From the NCBI GenBank assembly GCA_002937555.1, contig PTKB01000035.1:1-14168 (forward strand): a DNA stretch of 14,168 bases, written 5' to 3'. This document shows positions 1 through 7,182 of the stretch, in pieces (the first letter of the stretch is position 1; each line of letters starts with the position of its first letter). Both the position numbers and the translations under genes were made by a program. The notes beneath the pieces were generated by a model. The model had not been told where the DNA came from, searched no databases, and saw only the letters and a list, made by a program, of their open reading frames with translations. Source of the DNA: Alphaproteobacteria bacterium MarineAlpha10_Bin2. GTDB taxonomy: Bacteria > Pseudomonadota > Alphaproteobacteria > UBA828.

Positions 1-80
1 GTTGCCAAATCGTAGGTTACCGTTTTCCAATTTGCGCATGTTCGCTGCGTTTGTGCGTCGGCCAGCTTCGCGGCCAAGGG

Positions 81-101
81 CCGCTTCCGAAAGGGAAGCG
101 G
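81..101 (+). terminator. GC-rich hairpin, terminator-like in the plus direction
   Basis: CCGCTTCC (81-88) pairs with GGAAGCGG (94-101) around the loop GAAAG, and the stem is followed by ATATATTTC in the plus direction. Its left arm overlaps the right arm of another hairpin at 70-84 (GCGGCC-AAG-GGCCGC), so the two cannot form together. No plus-strand gene ending just before it is visible, so the terminator role is only suggested by shape. An antiterminator/attenuator arrangement or part of a small RNA are alternatives. Confidence 0.3.
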
Positions 102-143
102 ATATATTTCGCCGAAGGGTTAATTGCTGCCGTGCCAATAAGA

Positions 144-168
144 AATGGGTGGGGATGCCCCACCCATT
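144..168 (-). terminator. Perfect 11-bp hairpin, likely terminator of the helicase-to-fdxA block
   Basis: AATGGGTGGGG (144-154) and CCCCACCCATT (158-168) form a perfect 11-bp stem with a 3-nt loop. Read on the minus strand the stem is followed directly by TCTTATT, a short U-rich tract, as in an intrinsic terminator. It lies about 145 nt past the fdxA stop codon on the same strand, which suits a terminator for that block. Read in the plus direction there is no U tract. A palindrome at 176-187 sits just before it in the minus-strand transcript. Confidence 0.5.
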
Positions 169-311
169 GCTCGAAGGTCTTAAGACCATATCACAAAACG
201 GCCATTAAATACAGCGCCCAAACCGCCTGATTTGCGCCAGCCGGTCAACCGGTAGCCAATACGACTCGGGAATAGGCGGTTTGTTCCGTGTAAGTACTGA
301 ATTTGTTCTGA

Positions 312-656
312 TTAATTTCCTTCACCCGGTTTATCGGAAAAGTATTTGTCGAATTTTCCGGTTTCATCCTTGTAATCGTCGCCATCCGCCGGCGGTTCGC
401 CTTTACGCGTGATATTGGGCCAGATTTCCGCAAATTTTGTGTTTATTTCCAACCATTTGGCTTCACCGTCGCCGCCGCCCGTATCGGGTATGATGGCTTC
501 CACGGGGCATTCCGGCTCGCACACGCCGCAATCGATGCATTCGTCAGGATGAATGACCAGCATATTCTCGCCGACATAGAAGCAGTCCACCGGACACACT
601 TCGATGCAGTCCATATATTTGCAACGGATGCAAGATTCGGTCACCAAATAGGTCAT
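312..656 (-). CDS. fdxA: 7Fe-8S ferredoxin FdxA
   Basis: A 114-residue cytoplasmic electron carrier of the FdxA type (Azotobacter FdI, Rhodobacter FdII), with one [3Fe-4S] and one [4Fe-4S] cluster. The cysteines are C9, C12, C17, C21, C25, C40, C43, C46 and C50, the same pattern as Azotobacter FdI shifted by one. By that alignment C9, C17 and C50 would bind the 3Fe cluster and C21, C40, C43 and C46 the 4Fe cluster. The segment around residues 33-50 (VIHPDECIDC.. then CEPECP) and the downstream AEIWPNIT stretch are family hallmarks. The start is preceded by AGAGAGGAAAA, a good ribosome site. The tail after about residue 85 is acidic and lysine-rich, as usual. It is the last gene of a minus-strand block, 78 bp after the TerB-domain gene. 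Its redox partner cannot be told from context. Confidence 0.95.
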   Translation of the reverse strand: MTYLVTESCIRCKYMDCIEVCPVDCFYVGENMLVIHPDECIDCGVCEPECPVEAIIPDTGGGDGEAKWLEINTKFAEIWPNITRKGEPPADGDDYKDETGKFDKYFSDKPGEGN

Positions 657-679
657 TTTTTCCTCTCTGCCTTCGCCAA

Positions 680-696
680 TCCGCCAGCGCGGCGGA
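680..696. repeat. Small hairpin between the TerB-domain gene and fdxA
   Basis: TCCGCC (680-685) and GGCGGA (691-696) flank the loop AGCGC, giving a 6-bp stem in the 78-nt gap upstream of fdxA. In the minus-strand transcript it sits about 25 nt before the fdxA start, clear of the ribosome site. No U tract follows, so it is not a convincing terminator. It may be an mRNA-processing or stability element, or chance in GC-rich DNA. Confidence 0.25.
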
Positions 697-734
697 CAAT
701 AGGGGATGAACTCTGGACTTGCTACGCAATTCCT

Positions 735-1184
735 TTATTGCGCCGCTAAGACCCGTTGCCGCGCTTCGGACCGTTCCCGGTCTGTCACGTGCAGCATGCC
801 GCCGATACGCCGGATCAGGTTGCTTTCGTACGGATGCAGTTCGCCGTCGGCATAGACTACTTGCCACAGCATTTCGATCAGCCGCAAACGCTCCGCATGG
901 CCGAAATTCGCATCGAATTTCCGGATGAAGCGATGCAGGTCTGTGGCTTCATGCTGCGCCGCCTCGGCCTGCTGGATGAGGGTTTCGCATTCTTCGTCGG
1001 AGAGTTCGAATTCCTGTTTCAGCGCGTGCAAGATGGCGTCGCGCTCGACCTCGTCATAGGATTCGTCAAGGCAGGCCGCTTCGACCAGCAGCGCCGCCGC
1101 CGCCAGTTGAATTTCGTCCACGCTATGCGCCTCGACACTGCTCCCGTCCGGGGCTTCGAAAAGCGCCTTAATTCGATTGATCAT
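735..1184 (-). CDS. TerB-domain (tellurite-resistance-like) family protein
   Basis: A 149-residue soluble, helical, acidic protein of the TerB/DjlA-like fold. Two sections look like the helical repeat of the family: residues about 24-75 (IQLAAAALLVEAACLDESYDEVERDAI) and about 97-135 (AERLRLIEMLWQVVYADGELHPYESNLIRRIGGMLHV). The acidic ADGELHPYE loop at 112-120 corresponds to the position where TerB proteins bind divalent metal. Despite the family name, single TerB proteins of this sort are common housekeeping genes in alphaproteobacteria, and no other ter genes are present, so tellurite resistance should not be inferred. The start MINRIKALFE is typical of the family, but the ribosome site is weak (an AGG about 10 nt upstream). 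The gene lies 112 bp after the S4-domain gene. Function unknown. Confidence 0.88.
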   Translation of the reverse strand: MINRIKALFEAPDGSSVEAHSVDEIQLAAAALLVEAACLDESYDEVERDAILHALKQEFELSDEECETLIQQAEAAQHEATDLHRFIRKFDANFGHAERLRLIEMLWQVVYADGELHPYESNLIRRIGGMLHVTDRERSEARQRVLAAQ

Positions 1185-1296
1185 GGGCGATGCCTAACAC
1201 AGCAAGAGCGGCCAACTCAACCACAGTTTAAGGCGCGTTTTCGCCGCCCTTGGCGGGGCTCAACTGATGCCGGCCGCAGCGCCGCGCGATGCCGTA
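1185..1296. other. 112-bp gap between S4 gene and TerB-domain gene
   Basis: No gene is visible here. A short hairpin, CCGCC-CTT-GGCGG, lies near 1243-1255 and is not followed by a U tract on the minus strand. The gap could hold a secondary promoter for the TerB-domain gene and fdxA, but no convincing -35/-10 pair stands out. Confidence 0.4.
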
Positions 1297-1584
1297 TCAG
1301 GCGCCTCGGGGAGCTGCTTCGCCGCTGTCGATATCCTCATAGCAACGCTGCGCCTCCGCCGCCGGGCCGCGCCGCTCGGGCATGACGAGAATGCGCACCA
1401 CGCGGATGCGCGAACCTTGGGGAAACGTCAAAATGTCCCCCGCTTTCAAGGCGTAATGCGCCTTTCGAATGCGCCGGCTGTTGATTCGAACCTTGCCCGC
1501 GGCGCACATGCGCTGGGCGAGACCCCGGGTTTTGTAAAACCGTGCCTGCCACAGCCATTTGTCGAGCCTTTGGGTTTCGCTCAC
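1297..1584 (-). CDS. Small S4-domain RNA-binding protein (Hsp15/HslR-like)
   Basis: A 95-residue basic protein whose first two-thirds is an S4 RNA-binding domain: RLDKWLWQARFYKTR at about 6-20, then KVRINSRRIRKAHYALKAGDILTF at about 31-54. This is the Hsp15 pattern (E. coli Hsp15 binds stalled 50S subunits carrying nascent-chain tRNA). It is shorter than E. coli Hsp15 (133 aa), with only a brief tail. The start chosen is the GTG at 1582-1584, whose GTGA overlaps the TGA of the helicase by 4 nt; the same frame stays open far upstream inside the helicase, but the S4 similarity begins only here. The overlap indicates translational coupling to the helicase, so a shared RNA or ribosome-linked job is plausible. 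Binding to 50S is inferred from the family. Confidence 0.9.
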   Translation of the reverse strand: MSETQRLDKWLWQARFYKTRGLAQRMCAAGKVRINSRRIRKAHYALKAGDILTFPQGSRIRVVRILVMPERRGPAAEAQRCYEDIDSGEAAPRGA

Positions 1585-4160
1585 ACGCCGCTCTTGAGCG
1601 CTCGTTTCTTGTCTGCACCCTGCGGCGCGCCGGCGAACAGCGCATGCTTGCCGAGTTCGGCGAACGGCGAATTGGGATCGGTGGGGCGCCGGCGCTGTTT
1701 TTTCCCGGACTTGCCGTTGGCCGGGCGGGAGGCGCGCCGATAGCGCTCTTGGCCATCTTCGCCGATTCCGGCGATCGTGTAGCCGAGCGCCGCCGCGATG
1801 TTTGCAAAATGTTTCTTGCTGCATCCGGCGATGGCGAGAAGCGCAGTATCGGCGGCGAAATGCCCGCCACGGCCGCGCTTGGCCATGCCCGCGGCCAGCC
1901 GCTCGGCCATGTCGGCGCGCAGCACTCGGGCGCCCAATACGACAAAACCCATGGCGTTATAGGCGCCGGGCGGCGTTGCGGCGTCCTTGGCGAAGCCGAC
2001 CGCGGCGGCATTGGCGCTGCGGCGCGGCAGCTTCCGTTCCTGCTTGACCGCCCACAACAGCGCCGCGAACTCGGATCGAGATTTTTTCAGCATGGCGCGG
2101 CAATAGACGCTGAGCGCGCCGATGCGCACGTCATGCGCCGCCAATTGGGCGCGCTCGGGCTTGGTGAGCGCGGCGATTTCGGCAGCCAGTTTATCCCTCG
2201 GCACGCAGCCGAGCGCCTCGCACAGCTGAAAAGCGATGCCGCGCGCAGCGCCGGTTAGCGGCGCCTCGCGGAGTTTCAGAAGTGGCCCCGCGGCGCGCGC
2301 GATGCGGCGCTCGAGCCAGGCCACCAGGCGCCGGCGCACGCGCTCGCGCTGCGGTCCGTTCAGCGCCTCGCCATGTTGGATTTGCAGGCCCGGCTTAAGC
2401 CCGTCGCCGCTCGCCGTCAGCATGGCGACCGGTGCACCGTGCCAAAATATCGTGCCGGTCTCTAGTCCCGCGCCGCGATCCATCGCCGACGCCAAAGCGA
2501 GGCTGAGGGCATCGTCGGGCTCCTGCTCGAGCGCCACGACCCGGCGGGCGATCTCGCCGCCGAGAACTTTCTGCGCGGCGCTCGAGATCGCCTTGCTTTC
2601 GGCGTCCGGATCGTCGGGAAGGAAGCGGAAACCAATCATCCGCCCGACCGCATGGCCCTCAATCAGCACCTCGCCACCGGCGCCGATCGCGGCAATCAGC
2701 GAATCGGAATCGCGCATGCGCTGCACCAGCGCCGCGGCGCGGCGGTCGACGAAGCGCTGCGTCAGACGCTCATGCAGGGCGTCCGAGAGATTGTCCTCGA
2801 CGGTGCGCGCGCGTTCCTGCCAATGGCGCGCATCCGCCAGCCATTGGGCGTGATGCGAGATGTAGGTCCAGGTGCGGATGTGGCTGATGCGGGTGGTGAG
2901 CGTATCGATATCGCCGTCGCAGCGGTCGAGGCCGGCGATGCGCTCGGCGATCCACGGCTCCGGCAGCGCGCCCGATTGCGCCAAATGGAGGAAAATCTGC
3001 CGCACCAGCCGGATATGGCTATCGGCCAGGGTCTTGCGGAAATCGGGAATTTGACAGGTTGCCCATAACAGCCGCACCCGCTCCGGCGCCTCGGCGAGCG
3101 CCCGCACCTCATCGTCGCGCGCTAGCGCCAACAGGGTCGCATGATCGTTGCCGTCGCGCACGCGCCGCAATCCGGCGACCGTCGGCGGCCTGTCCAGGCT
3201 GTGCGTGAGGTCCGCCAGGCTGCGGAACGAGAGGTCCGTATTGCGCCAAAATATCTCTTTAATCTTGGGGAAACGGTGCTGTTCCACCGCTTCGACGTCT
3301 TCGGCGTCGATGTCCTGCAAATCCGCAGTTGTGCCGAAGCTGCCGTTCCTCAGATAGCGCCCCGCCCGTCCGGCGATTTGCGCTAGTTCCGCTGCTTTCA
3401 ACTGGCGCATGTTGCGGCCGTCGAATTTGCGCCTGGCCGAAAAGGCGACATGGTCGAGATCCATGTTGAGACCCATGCCGATGGCGTCGGTGGCGACCAG
3501 ATAGTCGACCTCGCCGGCCTGATACATCGCCACCTGGGCGTTCCGGGTGCGCGGGCTGAGTGCGCCGAGCACCACGGCGCAGCCGCCGCGCTGCACCCGC
3601 ATGGCCTCGGCCAGGACGTAGACGTCCTGCGCCGAAAAAGCGACCACGGCGCTGCGCGGTGCGAGGCGGCCGAGCTTACGGTGGCCGGAATATTTGAGCT
3701 CCGAAAACCGCGGCCGTCCGGTGAACACCGCTTCGGGAACGAGACGGCGAATCAACGGGCGGATGGTGTCGGCGCCGAGAAACATGGTCTCCGCGGTGCC
3801 GCGCGCATGCAGCAGGCGGTCGGTGAAAACATGGCCGCGTTCGCGGTCGGCGGCCAATTGGATCTCATCGACGGCGAGAAAATCCACCGCATGGTCGAGC
3901 GGCATGGATTCGACGGTGGCGAGGATGTAACGCGGCTTGGCGGGAAGGATTTTCTCCTCGCCGGTAATGAGGGCGACGGCGCGCGGGCCTTTCAGCGCCA
4001 CCACCTTGTCGTAGATCTCGCGCGCCAACAGACGCAGCGGAAAGCCGATGAGACCTGAGCGGTGGTCCAACATCCGCTCCACCGCAATATGCGTCTTGCC
4101 GGTATTGGTGGGGCCGAGGACCGCCGTGATGCGGCGTTCCTGTCCGCGCTTGTCCGCCAT
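1581..4160 (-). CDS. SUV3-like superfamily 2 RNA helicase (alphaproteobacterial)
   Basis: An 859-residue ATP-dependent helicase related to mitochondrial SUV3, which unwinds RNA for degradation. Visible motifs are Walker A GPTNTGKT (16-23), Walker B VDEIQ (97-101), ATDAIGMGLNM (223-233) and the arginine-finger motif QIAGRAGR (261-268). The GPTNTGKT, DEIQ and IGMGLN versions are characteristic of SUV3 rather than of DEAD-box or RecQ helicases. The ATPase core covers roughly residues 10-290; the long remainder is helical, alanine- and arginine-rich, with a basic C-terminus (GKSGKKQRRR at about 812). The ATG at 4158-4160 gives the N-terminus just before Walker A; the ribosome site is weak. It is the first gene of the minus-strand block and divergent from htpG. 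An RNA substrate is inferred from the family; DNA activity is not excluded. Confidence 0.93.
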   Translation of the reverse strand: MADKRGQERRITAVLGPTNTGKTHIAVERMLDHRSGLIGFPLRLLAREIYDKVVALKGPRAVALITGEEKILPAKPRYILATVESMPLDHAVDFLAVDEIQLAADRERGHVFTDRLLHARGTAETMFLGADTIRPLIRRLVPEAVFTGRPRFSELKYSGHRKLGRLAPRSAVVAFSAQDVYVLAEAMRVQRGGCAVVLGALSPRTRNAQVAMYQAGEVDYLVATDAIGMGLNMDLDHVAFSARRKFDGRNMRQLKAAELAQIAGRAGRYLRNGSFGTTADLQDIDAEDVEAVEQHRFPKIKEIFWRNTDLSFRSLADLTHSLDRPPTVAGLRRVRDGNDHATLLALARDDEVRALAEAPERVRLLWATCQIPDFRKTLADSHIRLVRQIFLHLAQSGALPEPWIAERIAGLDRCDGDIDTLTTRISHIRTWTYISHHAQWLADARHWQERARTVEDNLSDALHERLTQRFVDRRAAALVQRMRDSDSLIAAIGAGGEVLIEGHAVGRMIGFRFLPDDPDAESKAISSAAQKVLGGEIARRVVALEQEPDDALSLALASAMDRGAGLETGTIFWHGAPVAMLTASGDGLKPGLQIQHGEALNGPQRERVRRRLVAWLERRIARAAGPLLKLREAPLTGAARGIAFQLCEALGCVPRDKLAAEIAALTKPERAQLAAHDVRIGALSVYCRAMLKKSRSEFAALLWAVKQERKLPRRSANAAAVGFAKDAATPPGAYNAMGFVVLGARVLRADMAERLAAGMAKRGRGGHFAADTALLAIAGCSKKHFANIAAALGYTIAGIGEDGQERYRRASRPANGKSGKKQRRRPTDPNSPFAELGKHALFAGAPQGADKKRALKSGV

Positions 4161-4236
4161 GTGAAAAGCATCGGACGGGAGCGCGGCGAATGCAAGTCAA
4201 TCCGCTGCAATCGCCGGAATTTACATGCCCGAGGGG

Positions 4237-4265
4237 CTTGAACGGGCTCGCAAGGCGACACATAT
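4237..4265 (+). promoter_or_regulatory. Candidate sigma-32 (RpoH) heat-shock promoter of htpG
   Basis: CTTGAA at 4237-4242 is followed, after 16 nt, by CACATAT at 4259-4265. This matches the known RpoH pattern (CTTGAA, then CCCATNT) at six of seven positions in the second element. A start point near 4273 would leave a leader of about 30 nt before htpG, containing its AGGAGA ribosome site. The gene downstream is a classic heat-shock gene, which supports the call. The rest of the divergent region 4161-4304 must also hold the helicase promoter, for which I see only a TTGACT on the minus strand (4195-4200) with no good -10 partner. Confidence 0.6.
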
Positions 4266-4304
4266 TGCGGCCAAGTTCAAATTCGTGAGTAGGAGACAGG
4301 CGCC

Positions 4305-6281
4305 ATGGGCGAAGCCCCGGTAGAAGAAAAGCCCGAGAGCGGCGCGGCCAAGGCCGAGTCGGCAAAATCGGAGACCGCCAAATCGGAAACACATGAATTC
4401 CAGGCCGAGGTCAGCAAGCTGCTCGACCTCATGATCAACTCGCTCTACAAGGACAAAGACATCTTCCTGCGCGAGCTGATCGCCAACGCGTCGGACGCCT
4501 GCGACAAACTGCGCTACGCCGCCATCACCGAGCCCGATTTGCTCGGCGAGGATGCCGAACTCAAGGTCAATATCTCAATCGATAAGGACGCCCGCACGCT
4601 CACCATTCATGACAACGGCATCGGCATGAATCATGACGATCTGGTGCAAAATCTCGGCACCATCGCGCGCTCGGGCACGGAAGCCTTTCTCAAGAAAATG
4701 AAAGCGAGCGAAGGAGATGGCGAGGCCGTGGCCGATCCCAACCTGATCGGACAATTCGGCGTCGGCTTTTATTCCTCGTTCATGGTGGCGAGCAAAGTGG
4801 AGGTGTTCACCCGGCGCGCCGGCGACGATGCAGGATGGCATTGGGAATCGAAGGGACGCGGCAAATACTCGATTCTCCGCGATGACGCGGTGGCGCGCGG
4901 TGCGCGCATCGTGTTGCACGTGCGCAAAAGCGAGGCGGATTTCCTCGATCCTCTACGCGTCCGTCATATCGTTTCCACCTATTCCGACCATATTTCCCTT
5001 CCCATCCTACTGCTCGGCGAAGACGGCGCGGCGGAAACGCTGAACGAAGGTTCTGCCCTCTGGACCCGCCCGGCGAGCGACATCAGCGACGACCAGCACA
5101 AGGAATTCTATCGCCACGTCGCGCACTTGCCCGGCGATCCCTGGATGACCGTGCACATGCACGCCGAGGGGCGCTTCGAATATACCGCGCTGGTCTATGT
5201 GCCCGACATGCGCCCCTTCGATCTGTTCGATCCGGCGCGCACCCATCGCGTCCGCCTTTATGTGAAGCGCGTCTTCATCACCGATGAATGCGAGGGCCTG
5301 GTGCCAGGCTATTTGCGCTTCATGCGCGGCATCGTCGATTGCAACGATCTGCCGCTCAATGTCAGCCGCGAAACGCTACAGCGCAATCCGCTCCTGGCCA
5401 AAATCAGCGCCGGCGTGGTCAAGCGCATCCTCTCAGAGCTCGAGAAAAAGGCCAAGAAGGAGCCCGGGAAATTTGCCGAGTTTTGGGAGAATTTCGGCGC
5501 CGTCCTGAAAGAGGGCATCTACGAAGCCTCGGACCACCGCGACAAACTCATGAAGCTCGCGCGCTTCCGCTCGCTCACCTCCGGCGAGAATTGGATTTCG
5601 CTCGACGATTATACCGCCGCCATGGTCGAGGGCCAGGAGGCTATCTACTACTTAAGCGGCGACGACGCCACCGGGCTCGAAAAGAGTCCGCAATTGGAGG
5701 GCTTCAAATCGCGCAGCATCGACGTGCTGTTCATGACCGATCCGGTCGATCAGTTCTGGCTGCCTACGGCGGTTAATTTCGGCGAACTGCCGTTCCGCTC
5801 AATCACCCAGGGCTCCGCCGATCTCGATAAGTTCGAAACCGTCGCGAAAAGCGATGCCACGGAAGCTTCCGACGGTGACGAGGCGCAGGCAAGCGAAGGC
5901 GATATGGACAAGCTCATCGCCCTGGTCAAGCTCACCCTCGGCGACGAGGTCAAGGACGTGCGCACCTCATCGCGCCTCACCGAGAGTCCGGTTTGTCTGG
6001 TCGCCGACGAGGGCGACGTCGATATGCATTTCGAACGCTTGTTGCGCCAGCATCAGCAACCGGTGACCAGCCAAAAGCGCGTGCTCGAAATCAATCCCGG
6101 CCATTCGCTCACCAGAGCGCTGGCCGGTCTTGTGGGCCGCGAAGGGGCGTCCGAGGCGCTCGAGGATGCGGCCCATCTGCTCTTGGATCAGGCGCGTATT
6201 CTGGAAGGCGAGGCGCTGCCCGACCCGGCCTCGTTTAGCCGCCGCTTGGCGGGCATTCTGACGAAGACGTTAAGCGCTTAA
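4305..6281 (+). CDS. htpG: Molecular chaperone HtpG (bacterial Hsp90)
   Basis: A 658-residue cytosolic ATP-dependent chaperone of the Hsp90 family; E. coli HtpG has 624. The N-terminal GHKL ATPase domain shows FLRELIANASDACDKLR (54-70), DNGIGM (103-108) and GQFGVGFYS (149-157). The middle domain contains the conserved SRETLQ (354-359), with R355 matching the catalytic arginine of E. coli HtpG. The C-terminal dimerisation domain is complete and, as in all HtpG, there is no MEEVD tail. Odd: about 28 extra residues precede the conserved HEFQAEVSKLLDLMINSLY, with three near-copies of a five-residue AK(A/S)E(S/T) unit. The ATG is well supported by AGGAGA 9 nt upstream. A candidate RpoH promoter lies upstream, suggesting heat-shock control. 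It converges on the DUF1223 gene with 5 bp between stop codons. Confidence 0.97.
   Translation: MGEAPVEEKPESGAAKAESAKSETAKSETHEFQAEVSKLLDLMINSLYKDKDIFLRELIANASDACDKLRYAAITEPDLLGEDAELKVNISIDKDARTLTIHDNGIGMNHDDLVQNLGTIARSGTEAFLKKMKASEGDGEAVADPNLIGQFGVGFYSSFMVASKVEVFTRRAGDDAGWHWESKGRGKYSILRDDAVARGARIVLHVRKSEADFLDPLRVRHIVSTYSDHISLPILLLGEDGAAETLNEGSALWTRPASDISDDQHKEFYRHVAHLPGDPWMTVHMHAEGRFEYTALVYVPDMRPFDLFDPARTHRVRLYVKRVFITDECEGLVPGYLRFMRGIVDCNDLPLNVSRETLQRNPLLAKISAGVVKRILSELEKKAKKEPGKFAEFWENFGAVLKEGIYEASDHRDKLMKLARFRSLTSGENWISLDDYTAAMVEGQEAIYYLSGDDATGLEKSPQLEGFKSRSIDVLFMTDPVDQFWLPTAVNFGELPFRSITQGSADLDKFETVAKSDATEASDGDEAQASEGDMDKLIALVKLTLGDEVKDVRTSSRLTESPVCLVADEGDVDMHFERLLRQHQQPVTSQKRVLEINPGHSLTRALAGLVGREGASEALEDAAHLLLDQARILEGEALPDPASFSRRLAGILTKTLSA
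4347..4391 (+). repeat. Three 15-bp repeats in the htpG N-terminal extension
   Basis: Three imperfect 15-bp units (4347-4361, 4362-4376, 4377-4391) encode AKAES, AKSET and AKSET in the extra N-terminal segment of HtpG. The last two units differ at few bases, which suggests slippage-type duplication. The segment precedes the conserved ATPase domain and is probably disordered. Confidence 0.6.
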
Positions 6282-6286
6282 GAGGG

Positions 6287-7051
6287 TTAGCTTTCGGCGT
6301 CGAGCCACAGCAAAGCGGCGCCGATAATCGGACCGAATTTGCCCGATTGGACGAGGATAGCGCAGCCGTCCGAGACTTCGCTGCCGGCCAGTTGATCGGG
6401 GCCGAGCGATATCTCCAGCGGCGCGCCGGTCCAGGTGCCGATCGCTTTGTGGGCGCGGACGACATGGTTGTTTTTCATCATCCGCCCGGTGTTCTCTCCG
6501 GCCGTGACTTCGGTGACGAAGTGGCGGTCGAAATTGACCAGCCATACCGTCGCCGCGCCGCCGCCGGCCGTTCCGGCGGGCAACGATACTTTGAGCCCGC
6601 CATTGGCATCCTGGGTCACCGATATGTCGAGCCGTGCGGCGCTACGCGCGCGCGCGTTTTCAATGGCCGTCATCACCGCCATCTTGTTGGAGCCGACTTC
6701 ACTGGCGCTGCCGTCGATGACCATTTGCGGCGTGAAGACGTAAGAGAGGCCCAGCCTCTTGGCATAAGCGCGCTGGCGCGCCGTCGATTCGGCGCTGGAA
6801 AAGAGGTCTTTCCAGCCCAAATTGTCCCAATAATCGACATGGAATTCGAGGCCGAGTACATCGCTCCGCATTTCCAGCAATTCGCCGAGAAAGGCGTCGG
6901 CGGCCGGGCAGGAGGAACAGCCCTGAGACGTATAAAGCTCAACCACGACCAGGGACTCGCCCGGCTCGGCGCGCGCCGACGGTGCTGCCGCAAGCCAAAC
7001 CAGCAGGGTGGCGACCGTCGTGAGGGAGATAAGTAGCCCGCGCATTTTCAT
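6287..7051 (-). CDS. Secreted DUF1223 thioredoxin-fold protein with CXXC
   Basis: A 254-residue exported protein of the DUF1223 family, whose role is not established. It begins with a signal peptide: MKMR, a hydrophobic core at about 5-23, and probable cleavage after SARA (residue 28). The mature N-terminus has the family signature VVVELYTSQGCSSCPAAD, with a thioredoxin-like C45-S-S-C48 pair, followed by HVDYWDNLGW near 75-84 and FTPQMVIDG near 106-114. A periplasmic thiol/disulfide role is inferred. The first ATG is chosen because GGAA lies 7 nt before it; the second ATG, two codons on, is too far. Its start codon sits in a perfect 9-bp dyad (7051-7078) that would fold over the ribosome site. 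It converges on htpG and diverges from fzlA, with 131 bp between starts. Confidence 0.92.
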   Translation of the reverse strand: MKMRGLLISLTTVATLLVWLAAAPSARAEPGESLVVVELYTSQGCSSCPAADAFLGELLEMRSDVLGLEFHVDYWDNLGWKDLFSSAESTARQRAYAKRLGLSYVFTPQMVIDGSASEVGSNKMAVMTAIENARARSAARLDISVTQDANGGLKVSLPAGTAGGGAATVWLVNFDRHFVTEVTAGENTGRMMKNNHVVRAHKAIGTWTGAPLEISLGPDQLAGSEVSDGCAILVQSGKFGPIIGAALLWLDAES

Positions 7052-7078
7052 GATATATTTCCGGCGTCGAATATATCA
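7051..7078. promoter_or_regulatory. Perfect AT-rich dyad over the DUF1223 gene start
   Basis: TGATATATT (7051-7059) and AATATATCA (7070-7078) are perfect 9-bp inverted arms separated by 10 nt. In the minus-strand mRNA the loop is CGACGCCGGA, which contains most of the ribosome site, and the last base of the 3' arm is the A of the AUG. It could be a dimeric-repressor operator or an RNA hairpin controlling translation initiation. AT-only arms stand out in this GC-rich region. Confidence 0.5.
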
Positions 7079-7182
7079 CGCGTCAACGAGGCCAGCACAC
7101 AAAGCCGATCACAATTCGGTGACCCGGATTGCGGTTATCTCCGTCATTGGGCGCGGAATTGCAATGCGATAGACTGGCGGTC

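Larger units (their letters stand above)
1..311. other. Non-coding, dyad-rich region beyond the fdxA block
   Basis: No convincing coding region lies here. The only open stretch, a TTG-initiated plus-strand frame, is arginine-rich and matches nothing I know. The segment looks less GC-rich than the rest of the window. It carries four inverted repeats: 70-84 (GCGGCC-AAG-GGCCGC), 81-101, 144-168 and a perfect 12-bp palindrome GGTCTTAAGACC at 176-187. A weak CCGGT/ACCGG dyad lies near 245. In relatives a carD-type regulator often follows fdxA; no CarD start is visible, so any next gene must begin beyond the window edge. The segment is best read as the 3' end of the minus-strand block plus the upstream region of the next gene. 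A small RNA is possible but unproven. Confidence 0.6.

Noticed and set aside
2..208. Small plus-strand gene at the left end
   Set aside because: TTG start with no ribosome site visible in the window, arginine-rich product with no known resemblance, and it runs through several hairpins.
735..1184. Tellurite-resistance determinant
   Set aside because: Only an isolated TerB-domain protein is present, with no terA, terC, terD or terE nearby. Such single genes are common and of unknown role.
1542..4058. Several plus-strand open frames of 140-240 codons opposite the helicase
   Set aside because: They lack family features and lie opposite a complete helicase with all its motifs.
7129..7182. Earlier TTG start for fzlA
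   Set aside because: The added 18 residues are unlike the family, whose members begin at MRTLYHL; the ATG at 7183 has a usable ribosome site.
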